Below, in pieces: positions 33,146 to 41,142 of a stretch of DNA of 64,000 nt. This stretch comes from JAHIVB01 sp964574705. GTDB taxonomy: Bacteria > Bacillota_I > Bacilli_A > Izemoplasmatales > Hujiaoplasmataceae. The notes beneath the pieces are model-generated. The model had not been told where the DNA came from, made no database searches, and saw only the letters and a list, made by a program, of their open reading frames with translations. Each line of letters begins with the position of its first letter. Positions within the stretch are counted from its first letter, which is position 1. The stretch is taken from the NCBI GenBank assembly GCA_964574705.1, contig CAZNOO010000001.1:93567-157566 (forward strand). Direction: 5' to 3'. The translations under genes and the position numbers were made by a program.

Positions 33146-33158
33146 GTAATTCTTTTTC
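33118..33158 (+). terminator. Terminator overlapping the end of ymcA
   Basis: A perfect 13-bp stem (33118-33130 with 33141-33153), a 10-base loop and a T-rich tail. The stop codon lies in the 3' arm, so the hairpin is largely coding. Confidence 0.9.
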
Positions 33159-33310
33159 TATTGTGTTTTTAAGTTCAAAACGACATCTTGTAACATTAAA
33201 AAACAGAATGTAAAAAAACTGTGGAAATCGCTAAATTTTCGTTCTTATCTATTGAAATATCTTTTTTTTTATAGTAGTATAATAATATAGACAAAGAAAA
33301 GGGTGAGACT

Positions 33311-34723
33311 ATGAGTAAATTGAAAACTCTAGATGATTATTTTGCTTACTCGAAAACACTATCGGTGATTCCTGCAGAGGACATGGCAGCTCTCTTGCAA
33401 CACTTTAAAATCACAATCCCGATTTATGTTCATCGGTTTGTATTAAGGGAAACCATCTATTCCAAGGTTTTTCAAAACAAGCTATATGAAACGTATTCCG
33501 ATGAATTAAAATACCGTTTACGTGGATACAACGAATATTCCGTTTTTTTGCTTGAAAAGCTAATTACGGATTTTAATCTTGACTTTGACGCAGCCAAGTA
33601 CAAGGAAATCTTTTTCAATTTCTTATTTTTGAACAGAGACTTGTATAAACTTAAAAATAATTTCTTTGATGAACTTGAAAAACTAAAATATAAGTATGCC
33701 GTCGATTTTGAAAAGATCAAATATGAGAATTTTAAAGTTTTATTTGAAGATATTTTCTTTGAACCATCGGGTTATCTTGATGGCGTCAGTCTAAAAATAT
33801 TAAAAGAAGTTCTCGTCCATACTTGTACATTAGGCGATTTGCGTGGACTTGGTGAAAAATATGGAGTCAAAGTTCCACGTCGTGTCAACAAGTCAAAGCT
33901 GATTGCAATTTTAGAAGGTAGATTCCGTCTTTCGCCGCAAGAAGCAGAGTTGCTTAATGATAAAAGCGTCCTAGAACTTGAAATTTATGCGAAAGAAAAA
34001 GGATTTAATATCTCGATTGACCTCAAAAAGAGCGATATGGTTGAATACATCATATTTGACCTTCACTTGTACCACAAAGAAATCATAAAAGATTATCATG
34101 ATTATACAATCCCATTGGCAAGTGATCTTGATGCAGTGAAAATCGATACGATTCTGTTTGAAGGAACTGATCAAGACATTCCCGTCACTGAAGACGTCGT
34201 ACAACCTCAACCAGAAATTGAGGTTCCAGATTCTCTCCAAGAAGAAGAGGAATTCGTTCCCGCTGCGCCTATTATTGAACCAATCATAGAAAAACCTGTC
34301 CCTAAAGTTCAAAAGGTTGAGGAAATAAAAGAAGAAGAACTCAGTGAAGTTGTAGAACCCGTTGAAGAAGAAGTGGTTGAACCAATCATTGAAGTAAAAC
34401 CAGCTTCTGAACCGAAACCAGTTAAAAAAGAAGAACCGAAACCTATCGAGGAAACCAAGGAGCCTGTTCTCGAGCCCGTTGAAGAGAAAAAACTTGAAAT
34501 TGCACACAAAGAACTAGTAGATGTTTCTCAAGAAGAGAAAGAGCTTCTCGACGAAAAGATTAACCAAATCATCAAAAAATACAAAAAACGGAGAAGAACA
34601 AGAAGCTGGGTTACGGTCCTGATTTTTATCGCAATTATTGCCGTTCTAGGATTTGTTGGATATTCATATCTCTATTATATAAACAATGGAGTACCACCCT
34701 TTGGAATCCCAGTATTCTGGTAA
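33311..34723 (+). CDS. Unrecognised tail-anchored protein with two SAP/Rho-N-like motifs
   Basis: A 470-residue protein I cannot assign to a known family. Residues 1-165 are a helical, Phe/Tyr/Lys-rich domain. Two segments (about 173-204 and 218-250) look like helix-extended-helix motifs of the SAP/HeH/Rho-N type: TLGDLRGLGEKYGVKVP...NKSKLIAIL and SVLELEIYAKEKGFNIS...KKSDMVEYI. Residues 295-400 are a Pro/Glu-rich linker, then a short helix, a basic patch KKYKKRRRTR (422-431), one membrane helix (about 433-455) and a 15-residue tail. There is no signal peptide, so most of it is cytoplasmic, anchored by its C-terminus. It lies between ymcA and mutS with its own leader and GGGTGAG ribosome site. 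A membrane-tethered nucleic-acid-binding role is inference. Confidence 0.75.
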   Translation: MSKLKTLDDYFAYSKTLSVIPAEDMAALLQHFKITIPIYVHRFVLRETIYSKVFQNKLYETYSDELKYRLRGYNEYSVFLLEKLITDFNLDFDAAKYKEIFFNFLFLNRDLYKLKNNFFDELEKLKYKYAVDFEKIKYENFKVLFEDIFFEPSGYLDGVSLKILKEVLVHTCTLGDLRGLGEKYGVKVPRRVNKSKLIAILEGRFRLSPQEAELLNDKSVLELEIYAKEKGFNISIDLKKSDMVEYIIFDLHLYHKEIIKDYHDYTIPLASDLDAVKIDTILFEGTDQDIPVTEDVVQPQPEIEVPDSLQEEEEFVPAAPIIEPIIEKPVPKVQKVEEIKEEELSEVVEPVEEEVVEPIIEVKPASEPKPVKKEEPKPIEETKEPVLEPVEEKKLEIAHKELVDVSQEEKELLDEKINQIIKKYKKRRRTRSWVTVLIFIAIIAVLGFVGYSYLYYINNGVPPFGIPVFW

Positions 34724-34750
34724 TCTAATAACTCTTTGTAGGTGATTGCT

Positions 34751-37348
34751 TTGAAAGATATAGACATAATGTCCTATACACCAATGATGCAACAATATCT
34801 TGAAATCAAAAAAGACTATACTGACTTTATAGTCTTTTTTCGACTTGGGGACTTTTATGAAATGTTTTTCTCAGATGCAATTCTTGCATCAAAAGAATTA
34901 GAAATTGTTTTAACGGGAAGAGATGCAGGTCAAGAAGAGCGCGTCCCAATGTGCGGTGTTCCTTATCATGCGGTCAACATCTACTCTCAAAAGCTGATTG
35001 ACAAAGGATATAAAGTCGCAATTGTAGAGCAAGTGGAAGATCCCTCTCTCGCAAAAGGCATTGTCAAACGAGAAGTTATCAAAATTCTTACGCCTGGCAC
35101 TTTGATGGAAGAAGGAACCATTGACGAAAAATCGAACAATTTCATCTGTTCTGTCTCCGAATCGGCTGATCGCTATCTTTTGGGCTATTCTGATTTATCA
35201 ACTGGCCAGAATTCAATCGTCACAATGCCAAAAGAAATTGAACTTCTTTTCAGTGAAATTATGAATTTGAACGCAAAAGAACTCGTAATTGGCAGTGAAT
35301 TTCATCAGTCGCTATTAAAACCATATCTTGATTCTTATGAATTGACCGTTTCAGTTCATGACGATACGACAGTTCCGTTTTTTTACAGAAACCTCATATT
35401 AGATATCTATGATAAAGATTTGATCAAAACTTTTGGTAGACTTGTAAGCTACTTGCTTTTAACGCAAAAGCGTGAACTCCTACATCTTCAAAAAGTTCAA
35501 TTGTTTGAATCTACAACCTATTTAAGAATTGACAACAATTCAAAACGAAATCTTGAGTTGACTGAAACATTAAGGGCTCAAAATAGAAAAGGAACACTTT
35601 TTTGGCTTCTAGATGAATGCGAAACCGCAATGGGGTCTAGAACATTAAAGCAAAACATCTTAAGGCCACTTGTGGACAAGGACTTAATTCATAAGAGATA
35701 CCATTTCGTCAGTTCGCTCAATGATCATTTTATACTCCAAGAAGAATTAAAAAATCATTTGAAGATCGTCTATGACCTTGAAAGAATCATCGGAAGGCTT
35801 TCCTTTGGAAATGCCAATGCAAAAGACCTTACGCATCTTGCAAGGTCATTATCAGCAGTTCCTGATATTAAATCAGTCCTGAAGAGTTTAGATAATGAAT
35901 ACGCACTTGTGCTGGCTTCTAGAATGAATGAAATCAAAGAGCTCAAAGATAGAATTCAAAGTGCCATTGTCGAGAACCCCCCACTATCTATTACTGAAGG
36001 CGGATTTATCAAACATGGTTATTCAAAGGAACTTGATTTGATTAAGGAAGACAGTACTACCGGAAAAAACTGGCTCGACTCATTTGAAACCCAAGAACGA
36101 GAACGGACAGGAATTAAAAAGTTGAAAATTGGATATAATCGTGTTTTCGGTTATTATATAGAAGTTTCCAAAGGGCAAATGGATCAAGTCAAAGATGAAT
36201 TCGGCTATATTCGAAAACAAACCCTGTCGAATTCAGAGCGGTTTGTCACGCCTGAATTGAAACTCAAAGAGCAACAAATTATCGGTTCTCTGGATGATGC
36301 CATTAAATTGGAATATGACTTGTTTTTGGAATTGAGAGATTTAGCGAACAAAGAAATTCCTGCTTTACAAGAACTTGCAAAAGCAATATCTGAAACAGAT
36401 ATGTTGAATGCCTTTTCAACGGTTTCAATGAAACATCGCTATGTCATGCCTGAACATGTTGCAGAAAAAAATATTCATATCGTTAATGGAAGACATCCAG
36501 TCGTAGAAACGTTACTTGAAAATGAAATGTACGTTGAAAATGATGTGGATATGGATGAATCGACGAATATTCTTTTGATTACCGGGCCAAATATGTCTGG
36601 TAAATCCACTTATATGAGACAATTGGCTCTCACAATCATTCTCGCACAGATGGGATGTTTCGTTCCGGCAGAAAAAGCATCACTGCCAATCTTTGATCAG
36701 ATTTTTACGCGCATCGGTGCAAGTGACGACCTTACAAGTGGAAAGTCTACTTTCATGGTGGAAATGCTTGAAGTTCACTATGCACTTCAAAATGCAACAG
36801 AAGACAGTTTGATTCTGTTTGATGAAATCGGACGAGGAACAGCAACCTATGACGGTATGGCCCTTGCACAAGCCATCATCGAATATGCTCATCAAGCGAT
36901 TCATTGCAAGATCATGTTTTCGACCCATTATCATGAATTAACTTATCTTGAAGATGATCTCAAATCGCTTCGCAATGTCCATGTCGTCGCAAAAGAGGAC
37001 AAAGGAAATATCGTTTTTCTACACAAAGTTCAAAGTGGCCCGACCGATAAGTCCTATGGCATTCATGTTGCAAAACTTGCCCATCTTCCCGCTCCTTTAA
37101 TTCGAAGAGCGAAATCAATTCTTGAAGAACTTGAGAAGAATCATGGGTATAATATCATCAAGCCTCAAACCATTGATCTATTCAACTATGAAGAAGCTTT
37201 TGTAGAAGAGGAACAAGTTGAGAGTGTTTACCATTCAGTTATTGAACAATTAGGAAAAGTTGATATTGATGAAATCACACCACTCAAAGCAATGAATTTG
37301 CTTTCAGACGTGATTGATGAAATTAATCGTATTAAACATAAAACATAA
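34751..37348 (+). CDS. mutS: DNA mismatch repair ATPase MutS
   Basis: This 865-residue protein has the mismatch-reading FFRLGDFYEMF motif, connector and lever/clamp domains, Walker A GPNMSGKS (about 612-619), Walker B LILFDEIGRGT and a composite-site STHYHEL. It recognises mismatches and recruits MutL. The start is TTG 34751 with AGGTGA 7 bases upstream; GTG 34742 lies inside that site and ATG 34769 has none. Codons 20-30 form a perfect terminator-like hairpin (separate entry). mutL follows 29 bases later with a strong ribosome site. Confidence 0.97.
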   Translation: MKDIDIMSYTPMMQQYLEIKKDYTDFIVFFRLGDFYEMFFSDAILASKELEIVLTGRDAGQEERVPMCGVPYHAVNIYSQKLIDKGYKVAIVEQVEDPSLAKGIVKREVIKILTPGTLMEEGTIDEKSNNFICSVSESADRYLLGYSDLSTGQNSIVTMPKEIELLFSEIMNLNAKELVIGSEFHQSLLKPYLDSYELTVSVHDDTTVPFFYRNLILDIYDKDLIKTFGRLVSYLLLTQKRELLHLQKVQLFESTTYLRIDNNSKRNLELTETLRAQNRKGTLFWLLDECETAMGSRTLKQNILRPLVDKDLIHKRYHFVSSLNDHFILQEELKNHLKIVYDLERIIGRLSFGNANAKDLTHLARSLSAVPDIKSVLKSLDNEYALVLASRMNEIKELKDRIQSAIVENPPLSITEGGFIKHGYSKELDLIKEDSTTGKNWLDSFETQERERTGIKKLKIGYNRVFGYYIEVSKGQMDQVKDEFGYIRKQTLSNSERFVTPELKLKEQQIIGSLDDAIKLEYDLFLELRDLANKEIPALQELAKAISETDMLNAFSTVSMKHRYVMPEHVAEKNIHIVNGRHPVVETLLENEMYVENDVDMDESTNILLITGPNMSGKSTYMRQLALTIILAQMGCFVPAEKASLPIFDQIFTRIGASDDLTSGKSTFMVEMLEVHYALQNATEDSLILFDEIGRGTATYDGMALAQAIIEYAHQAIHCKIMFSTHYHELTYLEDDLKSLRNVHVVAKEDKGNIVFLHKVQSGPTDKSYGIHVAKLAHLPAPLIRRAKSILEELEKNHGYNIIKPQTIDLFNYEEAFVEEEQVESVYHSVIEQLGKVDIDEITPLKAMNLLSDVIDEINRIKHKT
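34808..34840 (+). promoter_or_regulatory. Terminator-like hairpin inside the start of mutS
   Basis: A perfect 13-bp inverted repeat (34808-34820 with 34828-34840), a 7-base loop CTGACTT, and the 3' arm ends in T6. It encodes part of the conserved KKDYTDFIVFF segment. It has the form of an intrinsic terminator within the reading frame. Confidence 0.75.
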
Positions 37349-37377
37349 GAAATATTGCTTTGAAAGGAGGATTTTAG

Positions 37378-39123
37378 ATGGGAAAAATCATTTTGTTAGA
37401 TACAAAATTATCCAATATGATTGCAGCTGGAGAAGTCGTAGAAAGAATCAGTAATGTCGTGAAGGAATTGGTTGAGAATTCGCTTGACGCCAAAGCCAAC
37501 CACATCGACATCTTTCTCGAAGAGTCCGGGTTGAAAAGAATACAGGTTGTTGACAATGGGTCCGGAATGGACGCAACAGATGCATTATTAGCATTCGAAC
37601 GCCACGCGACCTCCAAAATAAAAAACGAATATGATTTGTTTCATATCCGTTCCTTAGGTTTTCGTGGTGAGGCGCTTCCTTCGATTGCAAGTATATCAAG
37701 GATTGAACTCTTGACGTCGACAGGTAATGAAGAAGTCGGCTCCAAGGTTATCTATGAAGATGGGGAACTATTAGAATCAGGTTTTGGATCTTACAGAAAA
37801 GGAACCAGTATTACAGTTACTCATCTTTTTTATCACACACCTGCTAGATTCAAGTATTTAAAAAGTCCACAGACTGAATTATCGAACGTCGTAGATTTGG
37901 TGTCAAAGTTTTCGTTAAGTCATCCAGAAGTAAGTTTTTTCCTTTCAAATCAAGGGAAACTTCTTTTTCAAACAGCCGGAAATGGGAATACGCTTGATGT
38001 GCTCGCTAAGATTTATGGGATTGAAGTAGCCAAAAGCATGCGACGATTCTCTGGAAAAAACAGAGACTATGAGATTAGTGGATTCATTTCGAATCCGATT
38101 CAAAATCGTTCGAGCAGAAACTATATCTCAGTGTTTGTGAACCATCGCTATATCAAGTCTTCTCGACTCACCAAGTCAATCTTGGAGGCGTATGGTCAAC
38201 TAATTCCTCTGAATCGTTACCCAATTGTCTTGATTAACATTTCTGTCGATACAAGCTTGATTGATGTCAATATTCATCCAACGAAACAACAGGTCAAGTT
38301 TTCTGAAGAAGATAGTTTGGTTGAGTTGATTCATCATACCATCCAATCCAAACTTGAACTTGTGGAAGTCATACAACCGATTGAGAAGAGCATGACTGCA
38401 AAGCAAGAAACGCAAATTGAAATGGACTTTGTCGGCGATGATACTTTAACGGAACTTGAACCAAAATCAGAGTCTGCCTATGCATTTGAACTGAATGGTA
38501 TAGACTCTAATTTCGTACAAGAAGAAACTAAAACAGAAAAGAAACTTCCTTCATTGGACTATATAGGACAGTACCGAGGAACCTTCTTGCTATTCCAAAA
38601 TAATAGTGGTCTTTATATGCTCGACCAACATGCAGCAGCAGAACGTATTCGTTATGAACGCTATCTCGCAAGAATGGCTTCTCCTGAAAAGAACGATTAT
38701 GAATTGCTAGTGCCAATGAAAATAGAATTGACCGCGTCTTATGTTTCTGCTCTTTTGCCTCATCTTGCGGAAGTTGAAGAATTTGGAATCACATTAAGAC
38801 CAGAAAGTGAAAGTACATTTAGAATCTTAAAAACGCCAGCGTGGTTTCCTAGGGGATATGAAGTATTCTATACCGAATCGGTATTGATGACTTTTATTGA
38901 AAATAAAGATCTTCACATCAGTGAAATCAGAGATGAACTCGCAAAACTACTCAGTTGCAAACATTCTTTGAAAGCCAATGCTTTCATTACCAAAATGGAA
39001 GCTGTCGCTTTACTCACTGACTTGTCAAAATGCAAAAACCCTTATACTTGTCCTCATGGAAGACCCATTTTCCTTCATTTGAGTGAAACTGAGATTGAAA
39101 AACTCTTTAAAAGGATTGTATGA
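37378..39123 (+). CDS. mutL: DNA mismatch repair protein MutL with endonuclease motifs
   Basis: This 581-residue protein has the N-terminal GHKL ATPase motifs (AAGEVVERISNVVKELVENS, DNGSGM, RHATSK, GFRGEAL) and the TSITVTHLFYHTPARFKYL segment. The C-terminal domain has the metal-dependent nicking motif DQHAAAERIRYE (from Asp416), with SCKHSLKAN and CPHGRP. It should therefore cut the strand to be repaired, as in organisms without MutH. AAAGGAGG precedes ATG 37378. Its stop overlaps the miaA start by 4 bases. Confidence 0.97.
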   Translation: MGKIILLDTKLSNMIAAGEVVERISNVVKELVENSLDAKANHIDIFLEESGLKRIQVVDNGSGMDATDALLAFERHATSKIKNEYDLFHIRSLGFRGEALPSIASISRIELLTSTGNEEVGSKVIYEDGELLESGFGSYRKGTSITVTHLFYHTPARFKYLKSPQTELSNVVDLVSKFSLSHPEVSFFLSNQGKLLFQTAGNGNTLDVLAKIYGIEVAKSMRRFSGKNRDYEISGFISNPIQNRSSRNYISVFVNHRYIKSSRLTKSILEAYGQLIPLNRYPIVLINISVDTSLIDVNIHPTKQQVKFSEEDSLVELIHHTIQSKLELVEVIQPIEKSMTAKQETQIEMDFVGDDTLTELEPKSESAYAFELNGIDSNFVQEETKTEKKLPSLDYIGQYRGTFLLFQNNSGLYMLDQHAAAERIRYERYLARMASPEKNDYELLVPMKIELTASYVSALLPHLAEVEEFGITLRPESESTFRILKTPAWFPRGYEVFYTESVLMTFIENKDLHISEIRDELAKLLSCKHSLKANAFITKMEAVALLTDLSKCKNPYTCPHGRPIFLHLSETEIEKLFKRIV

Positions 39124-40022
39124 TGCCTAGGCTTATTGTCATTGTAGGACCGACTGCTGTCGGTAAAACATCTCTTTCTCTTGCAATAGCAAAACATTTT
39201 GACGCAGAAGTGATTTCCGCTGATGCTATGCAGTTTTACAAGGGTCTAGATATTGGAACTGCAAAGATTCAATCAACTGAAATGCAAGGAATTAAACATC
39301 ATCTGATTGATTTTTTAAACCCAGAAGATTCATTCAGCGTAGCGGATTATCAAAATCGAGTTCGTGAGAAAATTAAAGAATTGAAAAATGAAGAAAAAAA
39401 TATCGTTATTGTTGGAGGGTCCGGTCTTTATTTGCAAGCTGCACTATATGACTATGATTTTTCAGGAGAAAAGAGAAGTTCTGAAACTTATGAACTCTAT
39501 CAAGACCAAACAAATCAAGAACTTCATGAACTGTTGATGGAATTGAATCCTGAAATTGGTGAAACCGTTCATCCCAACAACAGAAGGCGTCTATTGAGAA
39601 GTTTGGAGATTGCGAAAGACAAAACCCTTGGATATTTGAATAAAGGGAAACATCCCGTCTATCCTGAAATGACATTGATTGGATTGAACCTTGATAGAAG
39701 AAAGCTTTATGATTTAATTAATCAAAGAGTCGATGCTATGTTCGAAAAGGGTCTTGTAGAAGAAGTTAGATATTTCTACGATGCAAAAGTACATTCCCAG
39801 AGTTTGATGGCAATTGGATATAAAGAACTATATCTTTATTTCGATGGGTTGATTTCTCTTGAAGAGTCCATTGAATTGATCAAACTTCATTCAAGAAGGT
39901 ATGCGAAAAGACAATTGACTTGGTTTCATAATAAGATGGAGATAGAGTGGTTTGTTTCCGATTTGGAACATTTCGACAACACCGTCAATGAAGTCATCGA
40001 CTATATAAAAAAAATAGAGTGA
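39120..40022 (+). CDS. miaA: tRNA dimethylallyltransferase
   Basis: This 300-residue P-loop enzyme has GPTAVGKTSL, the DAMQFYKGLDIGTAK substrate region, HHLIDF, and GGSGLYLQA. It transfers the dimethylallyl group to A37 of tRNAs, the substrate of MiaB in this window; Dxs, also here, feeds the isoprenoid donor. It starts at ATG 39120 overlapping the mutL stop, or at the next codon, ATG 39123. The mutS-mutL-miaA order is common in bacteria. Its stop lies within the terminator hairpin of the convergent rhodanese-like gene. Confidence 0.96.
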   Translation: MMPRLIVIVGPTAVGKTSLSLAIAKHFDAEVISADAMQFYKGLDIGTAKIQSTEMQGIKHHLIDFLNPEDSFSVADYQNRVREKIKELKNEEKNIVIVGGSGLYLQAALYDYDFSGEKRSSETYELYQDQTNQELHELLMELNPEIGETVHPNNRRRLLRSLEIAKDKTLGYLNKGKHPVYPEMTLIGLNLDRRKLYDLINQRVDAMFEKGLVEEVRYFYDAKVHSQSLMAIGYKELYLYFDGLISLEESIELIKLHSRRYAKRQLTWFHNKMEIEWFVSDLEHFDNTVNEVIDYIKKIE

Positions 40023-40033
40023 AATCCACTCTA
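40007..40033 (-). terminator. Terminator of the rhodanese-like gene, overlapping the miaA stop
   Basis: A perfect 7-bp stem (TAGAGTG with CACTCTA) and 5-base loop. On the minus strand it is followed by eight T residues; on the plus strand the T run is broken, so it acts mainly leftward. Confidence 0.85.
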
Positions 40034-40426
40034 CTCTTCTTTCAAAATAAACGGCCAATTTTCGATTCCGCCCCTTAAGATGTATACTGGGCGGAATCCT
40101 TTTTTAATCAGCTTTTTCGCGACGGACTTAGGATTAATTCCCTTAACGGATCCGATGATAAAAACGGCTTGGTCTTTTCTCATTTTATGAATTTGTGAGA
40201 AAATCGAGCGTTTTGGAAAGTTTCTCGATCCATTGACTTTTGACTTCTTGTAATCTTCTTCCTTGCGAATGTCAACGAGTTGACCTTTTCTCATGTTCAG
40301 TCTGAATTCTTCAGGGTCTAAAGTAACCAGTTGTGTCAAGTCCACTCTTTTTCGAGTTGAAATCAGCACGCCGGCGAACAAACCCACTGAAATCGGCAAT
40401 AACCAATCCCATACTGTCAAAAACAT
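40031..40426 (-). CDS. Membrane-anchored rhodanese-like protein without catalytic cysteine
   Basis: This 131-residue protein has an N-terminal membrane helix (about 7-25) and a rhodanese fold (about 35-128; VDIRKEEDYKKSKVNGSRNFP, LRGGIENWP). The loop that normally holds the catalytic Cys reads IIGSVKGINP, and no cysteine is present anywhere, so sulfur transfer is not expected. Similar YqhL-type proteins occur in Firmicutes. AAAGGACGTGG precedes the start, and a perfect leftward promoter overlaps the -35 of efp. The role is unknown; the fold may serve as a sensor or interaction domain. Confidence 0.82.
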   Translation of the reverse strand: MFLTVWDWLLPISVGLFAGVLISTRKRVDLTQLVTLDPEEFRLNMRKGQLVDIRKEEDYKKSKVNGSRNFPKRSIFSQIHKMRKDQAVFIIGSVKGINPKSVAKKLIKKGFRPVYILRGGIENWPFILKEE

Positions 40427-40456
40427 CGTACCACGTCCTTTAATATGCTATGTTAT

Positions 40457-40485
40457 ATTATAGTAGAGTTGAAATCTATTGTCAA
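40457..40485 (-). promoter_or_regulatory. Perfect leftward promoter of the rhodanese-like gene
   Basis: On the minus strand TTGACA (40480-40485), exactly 17 bases, and TATAAT (40457-40462). Its -35 shares five bases with the efp -35. Confidence 0.85.
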
Positions 40486-40507
40486 CTGGCGATGAATGTA
40501 TTATAAT
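40479..40507 (+). promoter_or_regulatory. Promoter of efp
   Basis: TTGTCA (40479-40484), a 17-base spacer and TATAAT (40502-40507), back to back with the leftward promoter. Confidence 0.8.
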
Positions 40508-40554
40508 AGTAATGATAACAAAACGAGTATTTTGCACCATTAGGAGGATTTTTC

Positions 40555-41115
40555 ATGGTTAGTACCAATGATTTCAAAACTGGGCTCACAATCGAATACG
40601 AAGGAAACATCTATTCGGTCATCGAGTTTCAACATGTGAAGCCAGGCAAAGGCAGTGCTTTTGTCAGAACAAAATTACGCAATCTAAGAACCGGATCGGT
40701 ATTAGACAAAACATTTAATGCCGGTATCAATATGAATCAAGCTCAAATTGAAAAGACATCCATGCAGTATCTTTATGTCAATGGAGACATGAATGTTTTT
40801 ATGAACATGGAGAACTATGAGCAAATCGAAATTCCAACGGACCGGATCAAAAGTGAGTTGAATTATCTCACTGAAGGAATGACGATTTATGTAATTACTT
40901 ACGAACACGAAATTCTTGGAGTCGAACTTCCAGACAAAGTAACACTGGAAATCGTTGAAACGGCTGGAGGCGCAAGAGGCAACACTGCATCAAACGCCAC
41001 AAAAGAAGCTTTGACTAATACTGGTCTTCGTCTTTTGGTTCCACTGTTCATTGAAACAGGCGAAAAAATTATCGTGTCAACCGCTACTGGAAAATATGAT
41101 ACAAGAGCCAAGTAG
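40555..41115 (+). CDS. efp: Elongation factor P
   Basis: This 186-residue three-domain protein has the tip loop HVKPGKGSAFVR, where Lys32 corresponds to the residue modified in Bacillus EF-P (5-aminopentanol) and in other bacteria. It frees ribosomes stalled at consecutive prolines. AGGAGG precedes ATG 40555. No modification enzyme (such as EpmA) is in the window. Its promoter overlaps a divergent one, which may link the two genes. Confidence 0.97.
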   Translation: MVSTNDFKTGLTIEYEGNIYSVIEFQHVKPGKGSAFVRTKLRNLRTGSVLDKTFNAGINMNQAQIEKTSMQYLYVNGDMNVFMNMENYEQIEIPTDRIKSELNYLTEGMTIYVITYEHEILGVELPDKVTLEIVETAGGARGNTASNATKEALTNTGLRLLVPLFIETGEKIIVSTATGKYDTRAK

Positions 41116-41142
41116 CGATTATGCATTAGGGAGTGATTTTTC

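Noticed and set aside
33971..34507. 178-residue Phe/Trp-rich antisense open frame
   Set aside because: It is the mirror of the Glu/Pro/Lys-rich linker of the + strand protein; such codons rarely give stops on the opposite strand.
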